From positions 1,431,501 through 1,495,500 of the forward strand of contig NC_012881.1 in assembly GCF_000023445.1 (NCBI RefSeq): DNA of 64,000 nucleotides. The letters are read 5' to 3'. Shown here one piece after another: positions 56,212 to 63,966 of this stretch (positions within the stretch are counted from its first letter, which is position 1; each line of letters starts with the position of its first letter). A program made the translations under genes and the position numbers. The DNA is from Maridesulfovibrio salexigens DSM 2638. Lineage in GTDB: Bacteria; Desulfobacterota; Desulfovibrionia; Desulfovibrionales; Desulfovibrionaceae. The notes under the pieces are model-generated. The model did no database searches. It had not been told where the DNA came from and saw only the letters and a program-made list of their open reading frames with translations.

Positions 56212-57588
56212 ATGGAAATATCACAACAGCTTAAAGAAATGTTTAGCTTAGAGCATATTGAACAAGTTTATGAGGAGCGTGTTCGATTGAAGTCCGGTCG
56301 AGGAATTGACAGGGTTTCTGTTGTTGATTTTGACAAGCGTAAAGATGAGTACTTTAATAATATTCATGTAAAGTGTCTAAATGGTACATATAAATTTTCT
56401 CCTTATCTTCAAAAACTAATTCTTAAAGGGCCTGAAAGCTTTCCTCGAAAAATTTCAATTCCTACTGTTCGAGACAAAATAGTACTTTCTATTTTGAATT
56501 CTATTATTCAAGAGATATTTCCACACTGTGTCAATCGAGAATTACCGAATGTTAAAGTTAGAAATTTAAAAAATGTTATAGCTACTTGCAATTGTGATTA
56601 CGAGTTTCATCGTGTCGATATCAAATCATATTATGACAACATAGACATTGAGCAGTTGTTTGGCATTCTTAATGGCAACATTGATGATGAATTACTTTTG
56701 TTGCTGCTGCATAGAGCTGTAATCAATCCAACTGTTCCACAAAATTATTCTCGGAGCGAGAAATCTAAATATGCGAATAAAGACAAAGGTGTTCCTCAAG
56801 GTTTGCCAATATCAAATGTCCTCGCAGAAATATATCTATTAGATTTTGATGAGTATATGAATGATAAATGTAAATTTTATGATCGGTATGTTGATGATAT
56901 TGTTGCCTTAGCATTACCAATTGTTGATTTTGAAAAATCATGTGAAGATAAATTTAAAATTAAAAATTTGCCCTTGAATACAGATAAAACAAAATTTTGT
57001 TGTGAAGTATCCGAGGTGAACTATCTTGGCTATGCAATTGAAGGTGATCTTGTTACTGTTAAAAGAAGGACATTAGAACGGCATTTTTACTCAATTGCAA
57101 TGATGTTTTCCCGTTTACGGAAAGCTATCTTTATGGACAATAAGCGGAAAGATAAGGGAATAGGGGCAGATGAAATTAAAAACGCTTTTGTTGAAGATCT
57201 AAATGTAAAACTTACTGGAGCAAAATTTCATAATAAAAGATATGGCTGGCTACAATATTATTCTGAGATAAATGATTTGGAAATACCATATGTGATAGAT
57301 AATTTTGTAGCACAGCAGTTTTATCGGTGTGAACATTTTACGAAGTTACCAAATTCATTGAAAAAAGTATCTAGAGCCTATTACGAATTGAAGTATAATT
57401 GGAGAGATACCAATTATATACATGATTATGAATTAGTAGACATTAAGGAAAAGCGTCGTTGGCTGACTGAACGTGGATTGCGGTTGGCTAAGTTTACAAC
57501 AGACGATATTGACCGTTTTTATTCATATCATGTAGGAAAGTTTTTAGGTCATATTGAAGCTGATTTAGGTGTTGATTATAAATTTTGA
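56212..57588 (+). CDS. Defence-type reverse transcriptase
   Basis: 458 residues. RT motifs in order: KISIPTVRDKIVLSILNSII (80-99), motif A HRVDIKSYYDNID with D136, motif B/4 GVPQGLPISNVLAEIYL (193-209), and motif C Y226-V-D-D229 (catalytic D228, D229), followed by NLPLNTDKTKF and NYLGYAI thumb-proximal motifs. No maturase, endonuclease, protease or RNase H region follows, and the retron-specific VTG motif is not seen, so it is not a group II intron or standard retron RT. The C-terminal 180 residues are helical with no named domain. It is followed by an 11-bp-closed ncRNA candidate and a SLATT-like gene, the setting of defence-associated RTs. The gene is AT-rich and beside tRNA-Arg. Confidence 0.92.
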   Translation: MEISQQLKEMFSLEHIEQVYEERVRLKSGRGIDRVSVVDFDKRKDEYFNNIHVKCLNGTYKFSPYLQKLILKGPESFPRKISIPTVRDKIVLSILNSIIQEIFPHCVNRELPNVKVRNLKNVIATCNCDYEFHRVDIKSYYDNIDIEQLFGILNGNIDDELLLLLLHRAVINPTVPQNYSRSEKSKYANKDKGVPQGLPISNVLAEIYLLDFDEYMNDKCKFYDRYVDDIVALALPIVDFEKSCEDKFKIKNLPLNTDKTKFCCEVSEVNYLGYAIEGDLVTVKRRTLERHFYSIAMMFSRLRKAIFMDNKRKDKGIGADEIKNAFVEDLNVKLTGAKFHNKRYGWLQYYSEINDLEIPYVIDNFVAQQFYRCEHFTKLPNSLKKVSRAYYELKYNWRDTNYIHDYELVDIKEKRRWLTERGLRLAKFTTDDIDRFYSYHVGKFLGHIEADLGVDYKF

Positions 57589-57755
57589 GGGAGGGGTCTT
57601 GTTTAAGTATAAGAACCTGCAGGACATTAATGCTCTGTGGCCAATCTAATCTATTCGTTTAATTACTGCCAGCGAACAGGCTAGACCTTAGTAGTTGTGA
57701 ACCTTGGGACAATATTGTTTCAGATGGTATAGGCTAATAGTTTGCCCCTCCCTCA
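57586..57755 (+). ncRNA. Predicted RT-associated non-coding RNA
   Basis: The whole region between RT stop and SLATT start is closed by a perfect 11-bp inverted repeat, TGAGGGAGGGG (57586-57596) with CCCCTCCCTCA (57745-57755). Inside, CTGCAGGACA/TGCTCTGTGG (57617-57640, one mismatch, TTAA loop) and TTCGTT/AGCGAA (57654-57676, one G-T) form hairpins that flank an unpaired CCAATCTAATCTA (57641-57653) containing AATCT twice. The left arm includes the RT stop codon, so the RNA is likely processed from or overlaps the RT mRNA. Predicted template or structural RNA of the RT; not shown experimentally. Confidence 0.7.
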
Positions 57756-57782
57756 TATCTTACTTTAATAATCGAGGTTTTC

Positions 57783-58382
57783 GTGAAAGAAAAACTAGAA
57801 TCCCTGTCAGATAATGTTTGGAAAACAATGAAATCAAGGTTTACTGCTGCTGAAAGAACAAAAAGAAAGCATCAAGCTTTAGTTTTTACGATTTCTTTTT
57901 TGTCAATTGCACAAGTCATTGTAGCGATAGGGTCTTTGTGTGGAGTTGACTTTCCTTATATTGCAAGTGCAAAGATTGAGTTTTTGACTATTACTGTGTC
58001 AATTATCATTTTAGTTATAGCGAACCAAGATTCGTTAGGAGTTTTACTAAATCAATCAGCAAGCTATCACCGTTGTTCAAATAAGCTTCATGAACTTTTA
58101 GGTCGTATTAATGCAGAATTAGAAAATGAAACTGTTGCCAAAGAAATTTATTTAGGTTTTTCGAAAGAATATTCCGAAGTATTAGAGTTTTATGATTTGA
58201 ACCATGATATGAATGACTTTTTAAAAATGGCATCTGAACGGTCTAATGTTCTTGATATGTCCTGTTTGAAAAGGTTTAGAGTTTGTTGTAAATATTATTG
58301 GAGTATATATGGGATGGCTTTTTTGTACTGTGCAATTCCATTCATTTTGAGTTATTTTGTATCAATTCATAACGCTGGTTAA
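57783..58382 (+). CDS. SLATT-like transmembrane effector
   Basis: 199 residues, GTG start with GAGG six bases upstream. An N-terminal basic amphipathic segment (about 1-29), a TM hairpin (about 31-53 FTISFLSIAQVIVAIGSLCG and 66-85 FLTITVSIIILVIAN), a long cytoplasmic helical region and a third TM (about 173-192, YGMAFLYCAIPFILSYFVS). This matches SLATT proteins, predicted pore-formers of prokaryotic conflict systems; the variant with an additional C-terminal TM (SLATT_5) is the one coupled to reverse transcriptases in published surveys, as I recall. Expected role: membrane depolarisation or growth arrest when the RT/ncRNA module senses phage. Confidence 0.82.
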   Translation: MKEKLESLSDNVWKTMKSRFTAAERTKRKHQALVFTISFLSIAQVIVAIGSLCGVDFPYIASAKIEFLTITVSIIILVIANQDSLGVLLNQSASYHRCSNKLHELLGRINAELENETVAKEIYLGFSKEYSEVLEFYDLNHDMNDFLKMASERSNVLDMSCLKRFRVCCKYYWSIYGMAFLYCAIPFILSYFVSIHNAG

Positions 58383-58488
58383 TTTTCTTATGTTGCAGTA
58401 AAGTAGCAACGTCACCGTCACCTTCGGTCAACCGAAGAATCGAAGCACTAGCAACGAACAAACTCCACCACAAAGAACACCACTATCC

Positions 58489-58546
58489 TGATCCCCAGAA
58501 TCATCCCAAAAAATCAACCCACCCCAGTGACCAAATCAAACCAATC
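58489..58546 (+). repeat. Imperfect direct repeat, left copy
   Basis: About 58 bp matching 59578-59636 at roughly four of five positions (both contain CAGAATCATCCCA and AGTGACCAA). Lies between the SLATT gene and the broken gene. The same 58383-58604 gap also has a CTTCGGT/ACCGAAG hairpin near 58421-58436. Confidence 0.65.
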
Positions 58547-58604
58547 AGGATAACCTTCAATTTTCATGATTATTTAACAATATGAAATTGAAGGAGAAAT
58601 TCTG

Positions 58605-58706
58605 ATGGTTATTCATTGTGATCCACTGTTGCAGATGGCCTATTCCTACACTCGTAAACAGACAATCGAAGACGGAAATTTAATCGATGTTACAGGTGAG
58701 GGCTAA
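58605..58706 (+). pseudogene. Truncated N-terminus of a plasmid-type gene (DUF6573-like)
   Basis: 33 codons with a good SD (GAAGGAG) and ATG, then stop. MAYSYTRKQTIEDGNLIDVT resembles the N-terminus of a small family common on plasmids and mobile elements (Y-T-R-x-Q-x-I-E-D-G-x-L-x-D-V), which normally continues for about another 100 residues. The rest is missing, so this is a decayed remnant. It supports a mobile origin for the segment. Confidence 0.5.
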
Positions 58707-58777
58707 GGAAATTCTGTATAGAACTTTGTATCTTCAAATTCGTATCAAGCAACACTCAATGGTGTAATAATGTTTGG

Positions 58778-59518
58778 TCAATGTTTCAGTTGATGATTTT
58801 TAAGTATTTTAGCCAGTTTGCCGTTTGAACGGATTTTATCAATACCTTCCTGTAGCTTGTTTACAGTGGTATTGTCAGTCTCTGAATTGAATGCAAAATA
58901 TAGTTCCCCTATGTTTAATGTATGAATTATTTTATATTTGTTGGTGTCTATTCCAAGAGTTCTCATTTTTTCAAAGGCAACATGAGAGTTACTAAATATG
59001 ATATCTGTTCTGCCGTATTCTATCTTTTTGATTAACTCCTCTATTGTGGAAGCAGGGTGCGCATTGTAGTGCAAACTGACTAGTTTGTTTTGGAGAATTG
59101 TTTTTCTTACTACACCAACCCTGTTCTTTTTGATGTCAGCGAGTGAGTTAATCTTCGCATCTTTTCTTGCAATAAATGAGCATGTGTAATCAGTTATCGG
59201 CCCTGCCCATTTGAATTTATTTTTTGTTTTAGGGGTTTGGATTGTTAGACTACAAGTGTTTGGTTGAGAAGAAAGAATTTTATAGGTCCTTGCTCTAGGG
59301 TAAAGCTTGATTTTAGAGGCATTTATCTTGATATTCACTGCTTCTAACGCCTGCATTAAGATTTCGATCCCAGCACCCTGTATGGTCCCATTTTTTAGAT
59401 AATTGTACGGTGGTACTACCTCAGTCATGAACACCGTACTTTCGAGAGATTGGGCATAGGCTGTGCCGTAAATAAGCGAGGTTAAGATAAGGCCATAAAT
59501 TATATGTAGTATTTTCAT
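58778..59518 (-). CDS. Family-3 periplasmic solute-binding protein
   Basis: 246 residues with a signal peptide (about 1-22, TAYA-QSL) and an SBP_bac_3 body (TEVVPPYNYLKNGTIQGAGI, MRTLGIDTNKYKIIHTL, KLQEGIDKIRSNGKLAKILK). No transporter genes adjoin; such orphan family-3 proteins are abundant in Desulfovibrio. SD GGAGGAC before ATG. AT-rich and lying between two imperfect direct repeats. Confidence 0.78.
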   Translation of the reverse strand: MKILHIIYGLILTSLIYGTAYAQSLESTVFMTEVVPPYNYLKNGTIQGAGIEILMQALEAVNIKINASKIKLYPRARTYKILSSQPNTCSLTIQTPKTKNKFKWAGPITDYTCSFIARKDAKINSLADIKKNRVGVVRKTILQNKLVSLHYNAHPASTIEELIKKIEYGRTDIIFSNSHVAFEKMRTLGIDTNKYKIIHTLNIGELYFAFNSETDNTTVNKLQEGIDKIRSNGKLAKILKNHQLKH

Positions 59519-59577
59519 TTGTCCTCCAAAAAGAATATTGCCTTAATCTTAGCATAATTTGATCCATTGTAATATAT

Positions 59578-59636
59578 TGATCCACAGAATCATCCCAGAA
59601 AATAACTCCACCCTAGTGACCAATTAAAACAATCGA
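59578..59636 (+). repeat. Imperfect direct repeat, right copy
   Basis: Counterpart of 58489-58546, same orientation. The pair brackets the broken gene and the solute-binding gene (about 1.03 kb). Confidence 0.65.
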
Positions 59637-59714
59637 AAAAACTACACTCTACAACTACCTCCCCTCTAAACCCGAAAGCCTAGTTTGCCTATTTTACTGT
59701 TTTGCGGGATCCAT

Positions 59715-59754
59715 GTTGCATTTGCAACGGACTGGTTTTCAAAACTGCTATAAT
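59715..59754 (+). promoter_or_regulatory. Candidate promoter with dyad upstream of nhaC operon
   Basis: A perfect dyad GTTGCA-TT-TGCAAC (59715-59728) precedes a TATAAT (59749-59754) about where a -35 should lie. The operon contains a Crp/Fnr-family regulator (62914-63591) that might bind it. The rest of 59519-59865 holds the direct repeat and nothing else recognised. Confidence 0.4.
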
Positions 59755-59865
59755 CCATATTTAGAGTGAGTTTTGGGGCAAATATTCTGACGAGGGTTGG
59801 GAGATTCTGGTTAAGATCTTGTTCCGCGTACAGTATGGTAAGATACTCCCAATAATGGAGACAAT

Positions 59866-61293
59866 ATGAGTTCAGAAAACAGAAAGCCGAGCCTGCTTTG
59901 GGCTTTTCTAACCTTCGCGATTCCGGTTGCGATTATTTTGTACGGTACTGTCGTTATCGGGGTGCGGCCCCCGGTTCTGCCGCTGCTTGTTGCTGTCGCT
60001 GCTGCGGGCATAATGGCCCTGAAGATCGGGTACAGCTGGAATGAGTTGCAGGAGGGCATGCTCTCGGCAGTGGGGCGTATTCAGCTTGCCGTTGCGATTC
60101 TCATGCTTGTGGGCATGATCATTTCCTCATGGATGGCTTCCGGTACCATTCCGGCAATTATTTACTGGGGACTTAAACTGATTGCCCCGGAACATTTCCT
60201 TTTATCCACATTTATTCTGTGCTCCGTGGCATCGCTGGCAACAGGTACCTCTTTTGGTACTATGGGTACTATCGGTGTGGCCCTGCTCGGTGTCGGGGGT
60301 GCAATGGGCTTTGATCCGGCATGGACAGTGGGTGCGATTGTTTCCGGCGCATATTTCGGTGACAAGATGTCGCCTGTATCCGACTCAACCAACATCACAG
60401 CTACTGTCTGCGAAGTCCCGCTTTTTACGCATATCGGTTCCATGCTGTGGACTACTGTTCCTGCTGCTTTGATAGCAATTGTCGGCTATATTGTTCTCGG
60501 TTCCATGCATACTGGGGATGTTACCAGCATGGGTAATATCGATACCATTCTGACTTCCCTTGAGGCCAGCTTCTCGCTTTCCCCCATTGCTTTTCTGCCT
60601 CCGGTTCTCATGATTGTGCTTGCATATAAGCGCCTGCCGGTTCTGCCGGTCATGGTAATCTGCGTTGTCAGTGCCCTCGGTATTGCAATGCTTGAAGGGG
60701 CAACCCTTTCTACATTGGCCAAGCAACTGACCTCCGGCTACAAAGCCGCGACTCCTTCTCCTGAATTGAACAAACTGCTTTCCCGCGGTGGGCTGATGTC
60801 CATCATGGTAACCATCCTGCTGCTGACCAGCGGTATGGCTTTCGGCGGTATTCTGGAAAAGGCAAGGGTTCTGGAAGTCCTGATGGACGCGATGCTTCGC
60901 GGTGCAAGGTCTGCTGTTTCACTTGTGGGCGCAACCCTTGGTGCTGCCTATATTATCCTTCTGGGTACCGGCAGTCAGATTCTGGCAGTTGTTGTTCCCG
61001 GGCGGGCGTTTGGTGAGAATTACAAGAAAGCGGGTATAGCACCGCAGGTTCTTTCCCGAACCTGTGAGGATGCAGGGACTCTGGGTTGTCCTTTGGTTCC
61101 ATGGTCTGTTCATGCCTTTTACATTCTCGGCGTTCTTGGCGTCAGTGCTGTGGATTACGTTCCATATGCATTCTTTAATGTCATCATTCCCGTTATTTCG
61201 CTCGCTTGCGCTGCTACCGGAATCGGCATTATCAGAACAGACGGCAAGTCGTCCCGTTCCTTAGAGACCGCTACTGATCCCAAATCAGATTAA
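59866..61293 (+). CDS. nhaC: NhaC-family Na+/H+ antiporter
   Basis: 475 residues with 11-12 TM helices. NhaC hallmarks: GTSFGTMGTIGVALLGVG and GAYFGDKMSPVSDSTNI, and SRTCEDAGTLGCPLVPWSVHA near the C-terminus. Exchanges Na+ for H+ (some relatives exchange malate/lactate). SD GGAGA before ATG. First gene of an apparent operon with a sulfatase-fold hydrolase 16 bp downstream, then a Crp/Fnr regulator and thioredoxin. Confidence 0.88.
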   Translation: MSSENRKPSLLWAFLTFAIPVAIILYGTVVIGVRPPVLPLLVAVAAAGIMALKIGYSWNELQEGMLSAVGRIQLAVAILMLVGMIISSWMASGTIPAIIYWGLKLIAPEHFLLSTFILCSVASLATGTSFGTMGTIGVALLGVGGAMGFDPAWTVGAIVSGAYFGDKMSPVSDSTNITATVCEVPLFTHIGSMLWTTVPAALIAIVGYIVLGSMHTGDVTSMGNIDTILTSLEASFSLSPIAFLPPVLMIVLAYKRLPVLPVMVICVVSALGIAMLEGATLSTLAKQLTSGYKAATPSPELNKLLSRGGLMSIMVTILLLTSGMAFGGILEKARVLEVLMDAMLRGARSAVSLVGATLGAAYIILLGTGSQILAVVVPGRAFGENYKKAGIAPQVLSRTCEDAGTLGCPLVPWSVHAFYILGVLGVSAVDYVPYAFFNVIIPVISLACAATGIGIIRTDGKSSRSLETATDPKSD

Positions 61294-61309
61294 TTATACG
61301 AGGTAGACT

Positions 61310-62869
61310 ATGTCACAAGATAAAATTAAAAACGTACTTTTCATAATGCTGGACACATTGCAGTTCAACTATCTGGGCTGCTACGGCAATAAGGAAGTTA
61401 AAACTCCGCATCTGGATAAATTTGCTGAAGAAGGATTTCTCTTTGAAAATGCCTACAGCGAAGGACTCCCGACCATTCCGGTCCGCCGTGCCTTGCTTAC
61501 CGGGCGTTACACCCTGCCTTATGGCGGATGGCGGCCGCTTACTACCGAAGATACTTCCATCACAGACGTTCTCTGGTGCCGTGAGGTTCAGACCGCACTG
61601 GTTTATGATACTCCGCCCATGCGTCTTCCCAAATATGGATATTCCCGCGGTTTCGACTATGTCCGTTTCTGCAACGGTCATGAGTTGGACCACGAAACAT
61701 TCAGCAACGTACCTCTGAAAGAAGAGTTCAAGGGCGAGGACTATCTTTCCCCCAACTGGCTGAAGAAGAATGAAGACGGCGAATACGACGATTCAAGCAA
61801 GTCTTTGATCCGTGAAGCTGAATGCTATCTTAAGCAGCGTCAGAACTGGAACTCCGATGCGGACAACTATGCTTCTGTCGTCATTAGCGAAGCAGATAGC
61901 TGGTTGAAGGAAAAACGCAATCCTGAACGTCCTTTCTTCCTTTGGCTCGATTCATTTGATCCTCACGAGCCTTGGGATCCGCCGTCTGTATGGGAAAACA
62001 AGCCTTGTCCTTACAACCCGGACTATGAAGGCAATCCGCTGTTGCTTGCTCCCTGGACCGAGATCGATGGGGTTATGACCGAAGAAGAGTGCGAGCATAT
62101 CCGTGCCCTGTATGCTGAAAAGGTCACCCTTGTTGATAAATGGCTTGGAAAACTTTTCGATTCTCTCAAGGCTCAGGGCCTTTGGGATAATACTATGGTA
62201 ATCGTCACTTCCGACCACGGTCAGCCTATGGGTAGCGGTGAACACGGTCATGGACTGATGCGTAAGTGCCGTCCCTGGCCTTATGAAGAACTGGTTCATG
62301 TTCCCCTGCTGGTTCACGCTCCGGGTATGGAAGGCGGTAAGCGGATTGAGTCTTTTGTTCAGAACGTTGACATCACTGCCACTGTTCTTGACGGTCTGGG
62401 GCTCGGAACAGATGCTGTTGATGAGACCGGACATGAAGGTATCTCCACCTATGATGCTGATGATATGCACGGTATCAGCCTGCTGCCCGTTATGCGTGGC
62501 GAAACAGATACTGTCCGTGATTTTGCCATCGCCGGATACTACGGCATGTCATGGTCCATCGTTGATCATGATTACAGCTACATCCACTGGTTGCAAAAGG
62601 AGATAGACACCGACTCCATGAACAAGGTATTTTATGACGGTTCGGGGTCAGGCGGTAATGCCGGTGCGCAGTCAGCAAAACTGGAAATGAAGGAAGACAT
62701 GTGGACTTGTGTTCCCGGAGCGGAAGTTTCGGTTCCCCAGTCAGATGAGCTTTATGATCGTCGCAAGGATCCTTTCCAGTTGAACAATATCATTGAAAGT
62801 AATCCGGAAAAAGCTAAGGAAATGCTCCAGAAGTTGAAACTCTACATAGGGGAGCTGAGAACTTCTTAA
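61310..62869 (+). CDS. Sulfatase-fold hydrolase with Thr at the nucleophile position
   Basis: 519 residues, cytoplasmic (no signal peptide). Alkaline-phosphatase-superfamily metal ligands are visible: D15 in IMLDTLQFNYLGC and the D-H pair in TSDHGQPMGSGEHGHG. The active-site motif reads T55-I-P-V-R59 followed by RALLTGRY, so Thr stands where sulfatases have the Cys/Ser converted to formylglycine. Thr nucleophiles are used by LtaS- and EptA-type enzymes, so a phosphodiesterase/transferase-like or otherwise altered activity is more likely than a normal sulfatase. 16 bp after nhaC. Confidence 0.85.
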   Translation: MSQDKIKNVLFIMLDTLQFNYLGCYGNKEVKTPHLDKFAEEGFLFENAYSEGLPTIPVRRALLTGRYTLPYGGWRPLTTEDTSITDVLWCREVQTALVYDTPPMRLPKYGYSRGFDYVRFCNGHELDHETFSNVPLKEEFKGEDYLSPNWLKKNEDGEYDDSSKSLIREAECYLKQRQNWNSDADNYASVVISEADSWLKEKRNPERPFFLWLDSFDPHEPWDPPSVWENKPCPYNPDYEGNPLLLAPWTEIDGVMTEEECEHIRALYAEKVTLVDKWLGKLFDSLKAQGLWDNTMVIVTSDHGQPMGSGEHGHGLMRKCRPWPYEELVHVPLLVHAPGMEGGKRIESFVQNVDITATVLDGLGLGTDAVDETGHEGISTYDADDMHGISLLPVMRGETDTVRDFAIAGYYGMSWSIVDHDYSYIHWLQKEIDTDSMNKVFYDGSGSGGNAGAQSAKLEMKEDMWTCVPGAEVSVPQSDELYDRRKDPFQLNNIIESNPEKAKEMLQKLKLYIGELRTS

Positions 62870-62913
62870 TGCTTGATCGATTCTAACCCCGGTTCCCTCG
62901 CATAGGAGCATAT

Positions 62914-63591
62914 ATGTCTACACTTAAGATCGATGAATTCTGGCGAATCAAAGGTAATAGCGATGTCTGGAACAAGGTTATTGACCTTGGTGTCCGTCAG
63001 GAATTTAAGAAGGGTGAACATATAATCCTTGCGGGGGAAACGGTAACTGAGCTGCATTATCTTCGATCCGGTTCAGTACGTATGGTGCGTACATCGCTCG
63101 AGGGTAACGAGAAGGTTATCATGCATGTTGAGCATCATTCCCTTTTCTGTGAGGTTCCGTTTTTTACCGAAGAACCGATCACCAGCTCTTTTAGCTGCCA
63201 TGAAGATGCTGTGGTCTATTCTTTTCCAAAGGATACCGTGGACAATATGCTGGCGGCGCATCCTTCAATTGCCAAGGATATTATCCGTACACTTTCCATG
63301 AAGGTGAGCGTACTCAGCAACCAGTTGGCATCTCTTGGGCTTGATACCCTTGAGAAGAGGATAGTGAAATTTATTCTGTTGCGTTATAACTCAACTGAAC
63401 TGGCAGAAAACGATACTATTTCCTTAGGCTCGCTCAGTATGAAAGGGGTTGCGTCCATTCTCGGGGTTCACAGAGCCTCGTTGTACAAGGCCCTTAAGTC
63501 TCTTGAGAAAGCCGGATATATCAGAATACTGGCTGAAAACAGGTTGCAACTGCTGAATATCGATGCTCTTGCGGCTATCGCATACCATTGA
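62914..63591 (+). CDS. Crp/Fnr-family transcriptional regulator
   Basis: 225 residues. N-terminal cyclic-nucleotide-binding fold (LRSGSVRMVRTSLEGNEKVI), dimer helix, and C-terminal HTH (MKGVASILGVHRASLYKALKSLEKAGYI). No N-terminal Cys cluster of the FNR type and no clear cAMP phosphate-binding RxS, so the ligand is uncertain (perhaps haem, NO or a metabolite as in HcpR-like proteins). 44 bp after the hydrolase, probably same operon. Confidence 0.9.
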   Translation: MSTLKIDEFWRIKGNSDVWNKVIDLGVRQEFKKGEHIILAGETVTELHYLRSGSVRMVRTSLEGNEKVIMHVEHHSLFCEVPFFTEEPITSSFSCHEDAVVYSFPKDTVDNMLAAHPSIAKDIIRTLSMKVSVLSNQLASLGLDTLEKRIVKFILLRYNSTELAENDTISLGSLSMKGVASILGVHRASLYKALKSLEKAGYIRILAENRLQLLNIDALAAIAYH

Positions 63592-63634
63592 TTTTGATTA
63601 GCTAATAACCATTTTGATTCAAAGGTGGATACCA

Positions 63635-63949
63635 ATGAGTGAAATTAAAGATATTACCGAACTGGCCTCTGTTGAGCATTTTGGCTCTCTGGATGAGGCT
63701 ATTGTTATTTTTTATAAGGAACTTTGCCCTCATTGCAAAAATATGGAGAAGGTGCTCGTCAAATTCGGTGCCAAGGCTCCGCAGGTTGCTCTTTTCAGCG
63801 TGGATAGTGAGAAACATGTGAACCTGATGTCCGAATATGCTTTTGAGCGCGTTCCTACACTGCTTTTCATTCGTGAAGGCAAGGTAATCAAGACCCATTC
63901 CGGGCTCATGAATCCGCGTGAGCTGAAAGCCCTTTACGCATCCCTGTAA
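63635..63949 (+). CDS. Thioredoxin-like protein
   Basis: 104 residues from ATG 63635 (MSEIKDITEL), SD AAAGGTGG. Active site CPHC (KELCPHCKNMEKVL) rather than CGPC, and cis-Pro motif RVPTLLFIREGK. Cytoplasmic. The CPHC dipeptide suggests a more oxidising potential than classical thioredoxin. Followed 17 bp later by the start of a probable flavin reductase, so likely a dedicated thioredoxin/reductase pair. Confidence 0.88.
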   Translation: MSEIKDITELASVEHFGSLDEAIVIFYKELCPHCKNMEKVLVKFGAKAPQVALFSVDSEKHVNLMSEYAFERVPTLLFIREGKVIKTHSGLMNPRELKALYASL

Positions 63950-63966
63950 CGACTCCGGAGGCGATC

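Noticed and set aside
56212-57588. Reverse transcriptase as part of a group II intron or classical retron
   Set aside because: No maturase or endonuclease region follows and no intron domain V was seen. Retron-type VTG motif is absent, and the partner is a SLATT-like protein.
58383-59865. Second copy of the tRNA-Arg 3' end as a right attachment site
   Set aside because: I searched by eye for the T-arm and acceptor sequence and found none, so island ends are not claimed from att sites.
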